DNA of 16,803 nucleotides from Massilia sp. UBA2709 (lineage in GTDB: Bacteria > Pseudomonadota > Gammaproteobacteria > Burkholderiales > Burkholderiaceae_D). Under the pieces are notes generated by a model. That model had not been told where the DNA came from. It ran no database searches and saw only the letters and a list, made by a program, of their open reading frames with translations. The stretch's first letter is position 1. Each line of letters starts with the position of its first letter. A program made the translations under genes and the position numbers. The stretch covers positions 1-16,803 of the forward strand of contig DEKZ01000049.1 in the NCBI GenBank assembly GCA_002354135.1. Direction: 5' to 3'. Shown piece by piece: positions 1-7,707 of this stretch.

Positions 1-1317
1 CAGCGACAGCGCCGCCAGCGAGCCGACCGCGCCCGACAGCAGGTAGAGGCTGACATAGCCCAGGCCGAAGTGGGCCGACAGGCCGAGGGCGACCAGCGGG
101 GCGAAGGCCGCGCCGACCAGCCAGGCCAGGTCCGAGGTCAGGGCTGCGCCGGTGTAGCGGAAGCGCTGCTGGAAGTTCGAGGTCACGGCGCCGGCCGCCT
201 GGCCGTAGGACAGGCCGAGCAGGGCGAAGCCGATCAGGATGAAGGCGTTCTGGCCGGCGACGCCGCCGTCCATCAGCATCGGCACGAAGGCCGAGAAGAT
301 CGCGATCAGGGCCGCCAGGGTGCCCAGGGTGGTGCGGCGTCCGACCTTGTCGGCCACCAGGCCGGAAATCAGGATGCAGACGGCCGCGATCGCCGCGCCC
401 CACATCTGCAGGTAGAGGAAGTCGCTGATCGGGCGCGTATCGTAGAGCTGGATCCAGGACAGCGGGAACACGGTCACCAGGTGGAACAGGGCGTAGCTGG
501 CGAGGGCGGCCATGGCGCCGATGACGATGTTCGTGCCTTGCGTGCTGACCAGTTCGCCGACCGGGGCCGGATCGAGTTCATGGGCGTCGAGCAGGCGCGA
601 GTATTCGGTGGTCGAGACCAGGCGCAGGCGGGCGAACAGGGCCACCACGTTGATCGCGAAGGCCACGAAGAAGGGGAAGCGCCAGCCCCAGACCAGGAAA
701 TCGTCGGTCTGCAGGTTGTCGATCAGGTAGGCGAACAGGCCGGCCGCGATCAGGAAGCCGAGCGGCGCCGAGAGCTGGCCCAGCATCGCGTACCAGCCGC
801 GCTTGTGCTCGGGCGCGTTCAGGGCCAGCAGCGAAGGCAGGCCGTCCCAGGAGCCGCCCTGGGCCACGCCCTGGGCGATGCGCATCAGCGCGAGCAGGAC
901 GATGGAGGCGCTGCCGATCGAGGCATAGGTTGGCAGGAAGGAAATGACCACCGTGGCCGTGCCGATCAGGAACAGCGCCAGCGTCAGTTTGATTTCACGA
1001 CTGAAGCGCTGCTGGATTGCCATGAAAACAACGGTCCCCAGCGGGCGCGCGATGAATGCGAACGCGAAAATCGTAAACGAGTACAGTGTGCCCTCAAGCC
1101 GATCGGCCCACGGGAAGAACACCGCCGGAAAAACGAGCACCGAGGCGATCGCATAGACGAAGAAGTCGAAATATTCGGAGGCGCGGCCAATGACCACACC
1201 GACTGCTATCTCGCCCGGCGAAATGTGGGCATCGCGGGCATTGATGTTGCGGGCTCCGCTGTGCGGGGCCGTGATTGGAGCGGCACCTGCGCCGCCGTAC
1301 GTCGTCGAGCTTTGCAT
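1..1317 (-). CDS. MFS transporter, metabolite:H+ symporter (MHS) family; 3' end cut by the window
   Basis: An inner-membrane secondary transporter, probably a proton symporter for an organic acid, osmolyte or similar metabolite; the substrate cannot be told. Reading the minus strand from the ATG at 1317 gives 439 codons open to the window edge, close to the usual MHS length, so only a short C-terminal piece should be missing. The start has GGAG about nine bases upstream. About twelve hydrophobic segments follow a polar N-terminus of some 35 residues. MHS-like features are SEYFDFFVYA near 47-56, ARPLGTVVF at 90-98 and the GGSWDGLPSLLA region near 154-165. The second-half MFS motif is intact (GLVADKVGRRTT, 319-330), but the first-half loop, normally GDRxGRK-like, reads IQQRFSREIK (101-110) with no aspartate. 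It is divergent from the cyo operon and no functional link can be shown. The family call is strong and the substrate is unknown. Confidence 0.85.
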   Translation of the reverse strand, partial: MQSSTTYGGAGAAPITAPHSGARNINARDAHISPGEIAVGVVIGRASEYFDFFVYAIASVLVFPAVFFPWADRLEGTLYSFTIFAFAFIARPLGTVVFMAIQQRFSREIKLTLALFLIGTATVVISFLPTYASIGSASIVLLALMRIAQGVAQGGSWDGLPSLLALNAPEHKRGWYAMLGQLSAPLGFLIAAGLFAYLIDNLQTDDFLVWGWRFPFFVAFAINVVALFARLRLVSTTEYSRLLDAHELDPAPVGELVSTQGTNIVIGAMAALASYALFHLVTVFPLSWIQLYDTRPISDFLYLQMWGAAIAAVCILISGLVADKVGRRTTLGTLAALIAIFSAFVPMLMDGGVAGQNAFILIGFALLGLSYGQAAGAVTSNFQQRFRYTGAALTSDLAWLVGAAFAPLVALGLSAHFGLGYVSLYLLSGAVGSLAALSL

Positions 1318-1459
1318 ATCTTCGTCTCCAGGTAGGTCATGTCAACGCCTTCGGATCCCCTGGCCTGGGCAAGGGTGGGACAAAACGTCCAATGTGCAAC
1401 GAAGGCCGTTGGCAGTACAGTAGCATGTTCTCATTCCCATGTAACGTTAGATACTTAGC
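1318..1459. promoter_or_regulatory. Divergent intergenic region between the MFS gene and cyoA
   Basis: This 142-base gap must hold the promoter of the MFS gene and, most simply, the promoter of the whole cyo operon. It is more AT-rich than its flanks near cyoA. A small inverted repeat, CAACG-aaggc-CGTTG, lies at 1397-1411 and overlaps a TTGGCA hexamer at 1409-1414 that could be a -35 box, but no good -10 follows at 16-18 bases. I see no FNR/ANR-type TTGAT-N4-ATCAA site. The cyoA start at 1460 has no clear Shine-Dalgarno sequence; the bases before it are gttagatacttagc. Confidence 0.4.
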
Positions 1460-2491
1460 ATGATTCCAAAAATTGTCCGTCCCGGACTTTCCTTGCTCCT
1501 GCTTGCAGTGCTGTCCGGCTGCAACACGGTGGTAATGAATCCCTCCGGCGACATTGCAAAGCAGCAGGCAGAACTGATCACCATATCGGTCCTGCTCATG
1601 TTGATCATCATCGTCCCGGTGATGATCCTGACCGTCGTCTTCGCCTGGAAGTACCGCAAGGGCGCGAATGCGAGATACGAACCCGACTGGGACCACTCGA
1701 CCAAGCTCGAACTGGTGATCTGGGGCGCGCCGCTCCTCATCATCATCGCGCTGGGCCTGATCACCTGGATCAGCACCCACAAGCTCGACCCGTATCGTCC
1801 GCTGGACCGCATCGACGAACACCGCCCGGTCACGGCCGAGCACAAGGTGCTCGAAGTGCAGGTCGTGTCGCTGGACTGGAAGTGGCTCTTCATCTACCCG
1901 GAGCAGGGCATCGCGACGGTCAATGAGCTGGTGACCCCGATCGACACCCCGGTCCGCTTCAAGCTGACCTCGTCGACCGTGATGAACACCTTCTACATCC
2001 CGACCCTGGCCGGCATGATCTACACGATGCCGGGCATGGAAACCACCCTGAACGCCGTGCTGAACAAGACCGGCAACTACAAGGGCCTGTCGGCGCACTT
2101 CAGCGGCGATGGTTTCTCGCACATGCACTTCGCCTACAAGGGCGTCACCGCGGGCGACTTCGACGCCTGGGTCCAGAAGGTCAAGGCTTCGGGCGGCGAA
2201 CTGTCCCGCGCCGAGTACCTGACCCTGGAAAAGCCGTCGGAAAAGGAGCCGGTGCGTACGTACGGCGCCGTCCAGCCGGCCCTGTTCAACGCAGTCGTGA
2301 ACCGTTGCGTGGCCGAAGGCGCCGTCTGCATGAACCAGCAGATGCACGCCGACATGCAGCGCCACCGCGACGACGTCGCCATCCGTAACCTGCCGGCGGA
2401 CGCCAAGCGCCAGCTGGCCGCGGCAACCACCGCGGCGGCGATTGCCGAGGGCGAAGTCTGCGAAACCCCTACTAATTCTGTGAAGAAGTAA
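1460..2491 (+). CDS. cyoA: Quinol oxidase subunit II (CyoA/QoxA type), lipoprotein
   Basis: Subunit II of a cytochrome bo3/ba3-type ubiquinol oxidase, which oxidises quinol, reduces oxygen to water and pumps protons across the inner membrane. The 343-residue product begins with a lipoprotein signal ending in the lipobox LSGC (18-21), as in E. coli CyoA. Two membrane segments follow (about 41-63 and 85-105), then the periplasmic cupredoxin domain with VSLDWKWLFIYPEQG (136-150). The CuA ligands of cytochrome c oxidases are missing: the matching stretch reads FSGDGFSHMHF (214-224) with no CxxxC, so this subunit takes electrons from quinol, not from cytochrome c. The C-terminus (about 280-343) carries three cysteines (283, 290 and one near 336) and many alanines, unlike the His/Met-rich tail of E. 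coli CyoA. It is the first gene of the operon. The start is set by the signal peptide, because no ribosome-binding site is obvious. Confidence 0.95.
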   Translation: MIPKIVRPGLSLLLLAVLSGCNTVVMNPSGDIAKQQAELITISVLLMLIIIVPVMILTVVFAWKYRKGANARYEPDWDHSTKLELVIWGAPLLIIIALGLITWISTHKLDPYRPLDRIDEHRPVTAEHKVLEVQVVSLDWKWLFIYPEQGIATVNELVTPIDTPVRFKLTSSTVMNTFYIPTLAGMIYTMPGMETTLNAVLNKTGNYKGLSAHFSGDGFSHMHFAYKGVTAGDFDAWVQKVKASGGELSRAEYLTLEKPSEKEPVRTYGAVQPALFNAVVNRCVAEGAVCMNQQMHADMQRHRDDVAIRNLPADAKRQLAAATTAAAIAEGEVCETPTNSVKK

Positions 2492-2493
2492 CC

Positions 2494-4497
2494 ATGCAAG
2501 ACTCATTTGACTTGACGAAGCTAATCTTCGGACGGCTCAGCTGGGACGCGATTCCGTTCCATGAGCCCATCCTGCTCGCTACCTTCGCCGGCGTGCTCGT
2601 TGGTGGCCTGGCCCTGCTGGCCCTGATCACCAAGTTCCGCCTGTGGGGTACGCTGTGGCACGACTGGTTCACCAGCATCGACCACAAGAAAATCGGCATC
2701 ATGTACATGGTGCTCGGCCTGATCATGTTCCTGCGCGGCTTCGCCGACGCCCTCATGATGCGCGCCCAGCAGGCGATGTCGTTCGGCGAGAACGCCGGCT
2801 TCCTGCCGCCCCATCACTACGACCAGGTCTTCACCGCCCACGGCGTGATCATGATCTTCTTCGTGGCGATGCCTTTCGTGACCGGCCTGATGAACTACGT
2901 CGTGCCGCTGCAGATCGGCGCCCGCGACGTGGCCTTCCCCTTCCTGAACAACTTCTCGTTCTGGATGACCGCCATGGGCGCGGTGCTGGTGATGGCTTCC
3001 CTGTTCGTCGGCGAATTCGCGCGTACCGGCTGGCTGGCCTTCCCGCCGCTGTCGGGCATCCTGGCGAGCCCGGGTGTCGGGGTCGACTACTACATCTGGT
3101 CATTGCAGATCGCGGGTGTGGGTACATTGCTGTCAGGGGTTAACCTGGTCGTGACCATCATCAAGATGCGCGCGCCGGGCATGGACCTGATGAAGATGCC
3201 CGTCTTCACCTGGACCTCGCTGTGCACCAACATCCTGATCGTGGTTTCCTTCCCGATCCTGACCGCCGTGCTGGCCATGCTGGGCATGGACCGCCTGTTC
3301 GACACCGCCTTCTTCACGAATGACCGCGGCGGCAACGCCATGATGTACGTGAACCTGATCTGGATCTGGGGCCACCCCGAGGTGTACATCCTGATCCTGC
3401 CGGCCTTCGGTATCTTCTCGGAAGTCGTCGCGACCTTCTGCAACAAGCGCCTGTTCGGCTACACCTCGATGGTGTACGCGACCGTCGTCATCATGGTGCT
3501 CTCGTACCTGGTGTGGCTGCACCACTTCTTCACCATGGGTTCGGGCGCGAGCGTCAACTCGTTCTTCGGCATCACCACGATGATCATCTCGATCCCGACC
3601 GGCGCGAAGATCTTCAACTGGCTGTTCACCATGTACCGCGGCCGCATTCGCTTCGAGCTGCCGATGATGTGGACGATCTCGTTCATGCTGACCTTCGTCA
3701 TCGGCGGCATGACCGGCGTGATGCTGGCCATCCCGGCTGCCGACTTCGTGCTGCACAACTCGCTGTTCCTGGTGGCGCACTTCCACAACGTGATCATCGG
3801 CGGCGTGCTGTTCGGCCTGTTCGCCGGCATCAACTACTGGTTCCCGAAAGCCTTCGGCATCAAGCTGAACCAGTTCTGGGGCAAGGTCTCGTTCTGGCTG
3901 TGGTCGATCGGCTTCTGGTTCGCCTTCATGCCGCCTTACATCCTGGGCTTCATGGGCGTGACCCGCCGCATGAGCCACTTCGACGACATGGAACTGCAGC
4001 CGCTGTTCATGATCTCGCTGTTCGGCACCCTGATGATCGCCGGCGGTATCGGCGCGCTGCTGATGCAGTTCTTCATGACCTGGAAAAACCGCGACAAGCT
4101 GCGCGACGTCACCGGCGACCCGTGGGACGGCCGTACCCTGGAGTGGGCTACCTCGTCGCCGCCGCCTGACTACAACTTCCCGTTCACGCCGGTGGTGTAC
4201 GACAACGACACCTTCGCCGACATGAAGAAGAACGGTTGGAAGCGTCCGCTGAACGACTACGTGGCGATCCACATGCCGAAGAACACCTGGGCAGGTTTCG
4301 TCATCGCCGCGCTGTCGATGGTGATGGGCTTCGGGATCATCTGGCACATGTGGCTGCTGACCGGCCTGTCGTTCGTCGCCATGATGGTCGCCATCATCGT
4401 CCATACGTTCAACTACAAGCGCGATTTCTACATCTCGGCCGAAGAAGTGACCCGTACCGAGAATGCACGTACTAAATTGCTGGAAGCCCATGTCTAA
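2494..4497 (+). CDS. cyoB: Quinol oxidase subunit I, catalytic heme-copper subunit
   Basis: The catalytic core of the quinol oxidase: it holds the low-spin heme, the high-spin heme-CuB centre where oxygen is reduced, and both proton channels. The 667 residues match the E. coli CyoB length (663) and its residues align at an offset of +10. Low-spin heme ligands are His116 (TAHG) and His431. CuB ligands are His294 (HPEVY, with Glu296 and the cross-linking Tyr298), His343 and His344. The high-spin heme ligand is His429. Channel residues are Asp145 for the D channel and Lys372 for the K channel. The quinone-site residues Arg81, Asp85, His108 and Gln111 are all present, which supports a quinol substrate. 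It starts two bases after the cyoA stop with GAAG upstream, and its last eight bases overlap cyoC. No damage is visible. The heme type (o or a) cannot be read from the sequence. Confidence 0.97.
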   Translation: MQDSFDLTKLIFGRLSWDAIPFHEPILLATFAGVLVGGLALLALITKFRLWGTLWHDWFTSIDHKKIGIMYMVLGLIMFLRGFADALMMRAQQAMSFGENAGFLPPHHYDQVFTAHGVIMIFFVAMPFVTGLMNYVVPLQIGARDVAFPFLNNFSFWMTAMGAVLVMASLFVGEFARTGWLAFPPLSGILASPGVGVDYYIWSLQIAGVGTLLSGVNLVVTIIKMRAPGMDLMKMPVFTWTSLCTNILIVVSFPILTAVLAMLGMDRLFDTAFFTNDRGGNAMMYVNLIWIWGHPEVYILILPAFGIFSEVVATFCNKRLFGYTSMVYATVVIMVLSYLVWLHHFFTMGSGASVNSFFGITTMIISIPTGAKIFNWLFTMYRGRIRFELPMMWTISFMLTFVIGGMTGVMLAIPAADFVLHNSLFLVAHFHNVIIGGVLFGLFAGINYWFPKAFGIKLNQFWGKVSFWLWSIGFWFAFMPPYILGFMGVTRRMSHFDDMELQPLFMISLFGTLMIAGGIGALLMQFFMTWKNRDKLRDVTGDPWDGRTLEWATSSPPPDYNFPFTPVVYDNDTFADMKKNGWKRPLNDYVAIHMPKNTWAGFVIAALSMVMGFGIIWHMWLLTGLSFVAMMVAIIVHTFNYKRDFYISAEEVTRTENARTKLLEAHV

Positions 4498-5128
4498 CAA
4501 TCACGCAACGACCATGAACGGCGCCGTCGGCGGCGCCGCCGCGCGCGAATACCACGTGCGCGAGCATCATCCGGAGAACGGCACCCTGCTGGGCTTCTGG
4601 ATCTACCTGATGAGCGACTGCCTCATCTTCGCCTCGCTGTTCGCGACCTATGCTGTGCTGGGCCGCAACTACGCGGGCGGTCCGACCGGCGCCGAGCTGT
4701 TCGACCTGCCGCTGGTGGCCATCAACACGGCCTTCCTGCTGGTCTCGTCGATCACCTTCGGCTTCGCGATGATCTCGGCCCAGGCCAAGAAACTGGGCGC
4801 CGCCCAGCTCTGGCTGGGCATCACCGGCGTCCTCGGCCTGTGCTTCCTGGGCCTGGAACTGTACGAGTTCTACCACCTGATCCATGAAGGCGCAGGTCCC
4901 TCGCGCAGCGCCTTCCTGACCGCGTTCTTCTCGCTGGTCGGCACCCACGGCCTGCACGTGCTGTTCGGCATCGTGTGGCTGGTCACGCTGATGTTCCAGC
5001 TGGCCAAGCACGGCCTGTCGGTCGAGAACATGCGCCGCCTGTCGTGCCTGTCGCTGTTCTGGCACTTCCTGGACGTCGTCTGGATCTTCGTGTTCACCTT
5101 TGTCTACCTGATGGGAGTGCTGCCATGA
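4490..5128 (+). CDS. cyoC: Quinol oxidase subunit III
   Basis: Subunit III of the heme-copper quinol oxidase, a membrane subunit that stabilises the catalytic core and is not itself redox active. I place the start at the ATG at 4490, not the in-frame ATG at 4463, because it has GGAAG just upstream and gives 212 residues, near the E. coli length of 204. The earlier start would add nine residues (HVLNCWKP...) buried in the cyoB coding end. After a polar N-terminus there are five hydrophobic segments. Family wording includes LGFWIYLMSDC (34-44), GTHGLHVLFG (151-160) and WHFLDVVWIFVFTFVYL (191-207). It overlaps cyoB by eight bases and cyoD by four (ATGA), so it is translationally coupled on both sides. 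Confidence 0.95.
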   Translation: MSNNHATTMNGAVGGAAAREYHVREHHPENGTLLGFWIYLMSDCLIFASLFATYAVLGRNYAGGPTGAELFDLPLVAINTAFLLVSSITFGFAMISAQAKKLGAAQLWLGITGVLGLCFLGLELYEFYHLIHEGAGPSRSAFLTAFFSLVGTHGLHVLFGIVWLVTLMFQLAKHGLSVENMRRLSCLSLFWHFLDVVWIFVFTFVYLMGVLP

Positions 5129-5541
5129 GCAACGTCCATACTCACGACGCCCACGACGCCCTCCATGGCCATACCCATGGCGACGCACCAGGCGTGCATT
5201 ACAGCCTGAAGGACTACACGATCGGCTTCGTGCTGGCCGTGATCCTGACGGTGATCCCGTTCTGGCTGGTGATGGGCAACGTCCTGCCGCCGGAGACGAC
5301 GAAGTTCGTCATCCTCGGCTTCGCCGGCGTCCAGCTGATCGTGCACATGATTTACTTCCTGCACCTGAACGCGAAGTCCGAAGGCGGCTGGAACATGATG
5401 GCGTTGATCCTGACCATCATCCTGCTGGTGATCGTGCTCTCGGGCTCGATCTGGGTCATGTACCACATGAACGCCAACATGATGCCCGGCATGGGTGACG
5501 CCGCCGCCGTGACCGGTCACGGCGCGCACGACATGCAATGA
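5125..5541 (+). CDS. cyoD: Quinol oxidase subunit IV
   Basis: The small fourth subunit of the quinol oxidase (138 residues; E. coli CyoD has 109), needed for assembly or stability of the complex. It has three membrane helices (about 31-50, 60-80 and 92-114), with IVHMIYFLHLN (72-82) typical of the family. The extra length is at the ends: residues 1-25 have many His and Asp (MSNVHTHDAHDALHGHTHGD), and the tail (112-138) is rich in Met and His. These ends could bind metal ions, which is inference only. The start at 5125 overlaps the cyoC stop by ATGA and has GGGAG upstream. The stop overlaps the ATG of the SURF1 gene in the same way. Confidence 0.93.
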   Translation: MSNVHTHDAHDALHGHTHGDAPGVHYSLKDYTIGFVLAVILTVIPFWLVMGNVLPPETTKFVILGFAGVQLIVHMIYFLHLNAKSEGGWNMMALILTIILLVIVLSGSIWVMYHMNANMMPGMGDAAAVTGHGAHDMQ

Positions 5542-6377
5542 TGTCGAAGCACGATCAGGCAGCCATCCGGCCGCGCAGCATGGGCCGGGTGATCCTCGCG
5601 ATCCTCGGGCTGCTGCTGATCGTGCTGTTCGCGGGGCTGGGAACCTGGCAGGTGGTTCGCCTGCAGTGGAAACTGGCCCTGATCGAACGAGTGGAGTCGC
5701 GCGTGCGCGCGGCTCCCGTTTCTCCGCCCCCGCAATCGCGCTGGGCGCAAGTCACCAAAGAATCCGACGAATACCGGCACGTACGTGTTTCCGGTCACTT
5801 CCTCTACGAATACACCACGCCGGTCCAGGCCGTTTCCGAACTGGGCGCCGGCTTCTGGCTCCTGACGCCCCTGTGCACGACCGACGGTTCCGTCGTCCTG
5901 GTCAACCGCGGCTTCATTCCCGCTTCCGGCAAGACCGCCGCCAATTATCCCGCGCGCCGCGCGAATGGCGATCCCTGCGCTGCCGTGGAAGGCCCACCCC
6001 ATACGCTGACCGGCCTGCTGCGCATCGCCGAGCCGGGCGGCGGCTTCCTGCGCGATAACGATCCCGCGCGCAACCGCTGGTTCTCGCGCGACGTTGCGGC
6101 CATCGCCGCCGCGCGCGGGCTGTCCGGTTCCGCTGCGAACGGCGCTCCCGTCATCGCACCGTTCTTCGTCGACGCCGCGCGCGGCCAGGACCCCGCCGAG
6201 GCCCCGGACCGCCCGGTCGGCGGCCTGACGGTCATCTCCTTCCAAAACAATCACCTCGTGTATGCTGTCACTTGGTATGCTCTGGCCTTGATGGTTGCCG
6301 GTGCGTGGTGGTATGTTGCGCGCTTCGGTGCAAAAGGAGAGGCCGCCAGGGCGGGGAACGATGGCAGTAAAGCTTGA
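5538..6377 (+). CDS. SURF1-family oxidase assembly protein
   Basis: A membrane protein of the SURF1/Shy1 family, which helps place heme a into subunit I of heme-copper oxidases. Its 279 residues have the family architecture: one membrane helix near the N-terminus (about 17-37) running into GTWQVVRLQWK (35-45), a large periplasmic domain with VRVSGHF (82-88) and VLVNRGFIP (120-128), and a second helix (about 240-260) starting at NNHLVYAVTWYALA (237-250). Three cysteines lie in the periplasmic part or near it (113, 147 and none conserved that I know of). It starts inside the cyoD stop (ATGA), so it is part of the oxidase operon. A second ATG at 5541 is possible. SURF1 copies dedicated to a quinol oxidase are known (surf1q in the Paracoccus denitrificans qox operon), so this one most likely serves the oxidase encoded beside it. 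Confidence 0.92.
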   Translation: MMSKHDQAAIRPRSMGRVILAILGLLLIVLFAGLGTWQVVRLQWKLALIERVESRVRAAPVSPPPQSRWAQVTKESDEYRHVRVSGHFLYEYTTPVQAVSELGAGFWLLTPLCTTDGSVVLVNRGFIPASGKTAANYPARRANGDPCAAVEGPPHTLTGLLRIAEPGGGFLRDNDPARNRWFSRDVAAIAAARGLSGSAANGAPVIAPFFVDAARGQDPAEAPDRPVGGLTVISFQNNHLVYAVTWYALALMVAGAWWYVARFGAKGEAARAGNDGSKA

Positions 6378-7707
6378 TCTACTAACAAAAATAACGCCTT
6401 CGATCGCGTCCAGCGCCGAAGCCAGCGTCGAATACGCCGCCGGGCACAAGAACATGCTGCAGCTCATCGAGCTGCGCTGGATCGCCGTCGTCGGCCAGGT
6501 CACGACCATCGCCGGCGCGATCCTGATCTTCGACATCAACCTGCCGCTGGTGCACATGCTGCAGGTGCTGGCCTGCCTGATCGCCTTCAACATCGCCAGC
6601 CACCTGCGCTGGCACGAGAAGAAGCCGGTGTCGAACGCCGAGATCTTCATGGCCCTGCTGGTGGACGTGGCCACGCTCACCGTCCAGCTTTATCTCTCGG
6701 GCGGCACCACCAATCCCTTCGCCTTCCTCTACCTGCTGCAGATCATCATCTCGGCCGTGCTGCTGGAAGCCTGGTCGACCTGGACCATCGTCCTCATCAC
6801 CCTGGTCTGCCTGGGCCTGCTTGCCGTCTTCGCCCAGCCGCTCGCGCTGCCCTTCGACCACGCGCGCGGGATCGCCAGCCTCTACGTGCAGGGCATGCTG
6901 ATCTGCTTCGCGCTGAACGCGGGCCTCCTGGTGATCTTCGTCTCGCGCATCAGCGGCACGGTGCGCGAAAAGGCGGCCCAGCTGGCCGAACTGCGGCAGC
7001 GCGCGGCCGAGGAAGACCATATCGTACGCATGGGCCTGCTGGCATCCGGCGCGGCCCACGAACTGGGCACGCCACTGGCGACCCTGTCGGTGATCCTGGG
7101 CGACTGGAAACGCATGCCGGAGTTCCGCAACAGTCCCGATTTGCTGGAAGAGATCGGCGAGATGCAGACCCAGCTCCAGCGCTGCAAATCCATCGTCAGC
7201 GGCATCCTGCTCTCGGCCGGCAAAGCGCGCGGCGAGTCGGCGGTGCGCACCACCATCCATACTTTTCTGGACGGCCTGGCCGAGGACTGGGAAGACAGCC
7301 GGCCGGTCAAGGACTTCGAATACGAGAACCGCATCGTCGACGACATTCCCGTCGTGTTCGACTCGGCCCTCAAGCAAAGCATCGACAACCTGCTCGACAA
7401 TGCGCTGGAAGCCTCGCCGACCGGCTGGGTGAGCCTGACGGCCAGCGTCGAGGACGGCGTCCTGACCCTGGTCGTGCGCGACCGCGGCGCCGGCTTCGCC
7501 CCGGGCGTGCTGGCCCAGTTCGGCAAGCCCTACCAGAGCACCAAGGGCCGCGCCGGCGGCGGTCTCGGCCTGTTCCTGGTCGTGAACGTCGCGCGCACCC
7601 TGGGCGGCGCCGTGGTGGCGCGCAACCGCGAGGAGGGCGGGGCGGAGGTAACGCTTACGATTCCGCTGGCGGCGATTTCCCTGAGCGCGGAGGGCGAACA
7701 TGCCTGA
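6361..7707 (+). CDS. regB: RegB/PrrB/RoxS-type redox-sensing histidine kinase
   Basis: A membrane histidine kinase of the RegB (PrrB, ActS, RoxS) family, which controls its kinase activity by the redox state of the quinone pool and by a cysteine. The 448 residues contain a hydrophobic region of about six helices (36-196) that includes GGTTNPF (114-120), the ubiquinone-binding heptapeptide GGxxNPF of RegB. The H-box is ASGAAHELGTPLATL with His233. QLQRCKSIV (271-279) holds Cys275 at the place of the redox-active RegB cysteine. ATP-binding boxes follow: DNLLDNALEA (342-351), DRGAGF (374-379) and GGGLGLFL (399-406). I choose the ATG at 6361, inside the SURF1 3' end, because GGCGGGG lies just upstream; an in-frame ATG at 6295 would add 22 proline- and arginine-rich residues. 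It overlaps the regulator gene by eight bases. Confidence 0.9.
   Translation: MAVKLDLLTKITPSIASSAEASVEYAAGHKNMLQLIELRWIAVVGQVTTIAGAILIFDINLPLVHMLQVLACLIAFNIASHLRWHEKKPVSNAEIFMALLVDVATLTVQLYLSGGTTNPFAFLYLLQIIISAVLLEAWSTWTIVLITLVCLGLLAVFAQPLALPFDHARGIASLYVQGMLICFALNAGLLVIFVSRISGTVREKAAQLAELRQRAAEEDHIVRMGLLASGAAHELGTPLATLSVILGDWKRMPEFRNSPDLLEEIGEMQTQLQRCKSIVSGILLSAGKARGESAVRTTIHTFLDGLAEDWEDSRPVKDFEYENRIVDDIPVVFDSALKQSIDNLLDNALEASPTGWVSLTASVEDGVLTLVVRDRGAGFAPGVLAQFGKPYQSTKGRAGGGLGLFLVVNVARTLGGAVVARNREEGGAEVTLTIPLAAISLSAEGEHA

Noticed and set aside
70..1335. A long plus-strand open frame over the MFS gene
   Set aside because: Its product is rich in Arg, Gly, Gln, Asp and His with no domain, and the minus strand in this region encodes a clear twelve-helix transporter. 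It is an antisense shadow in GC-rich DNA.
1397..1411. CAACG-aaggc-CGTTG inverted repeat upstream of cyoA as a RegA site
   Set aside because: Five-base arms occur often by chance and the sequence does not match a RegA consensus that I can state with confidence. It is noted in the intergenic entry only.
3133..4500. A 455-codon minus-strand frame opposite cyoB
   Set aside because: The translation is a low-complexity His/Asp/Glu/Arg/Gln text, the usual antisense image of a membrane protein gene. cyoB on the plus strand has every catalytic residue.
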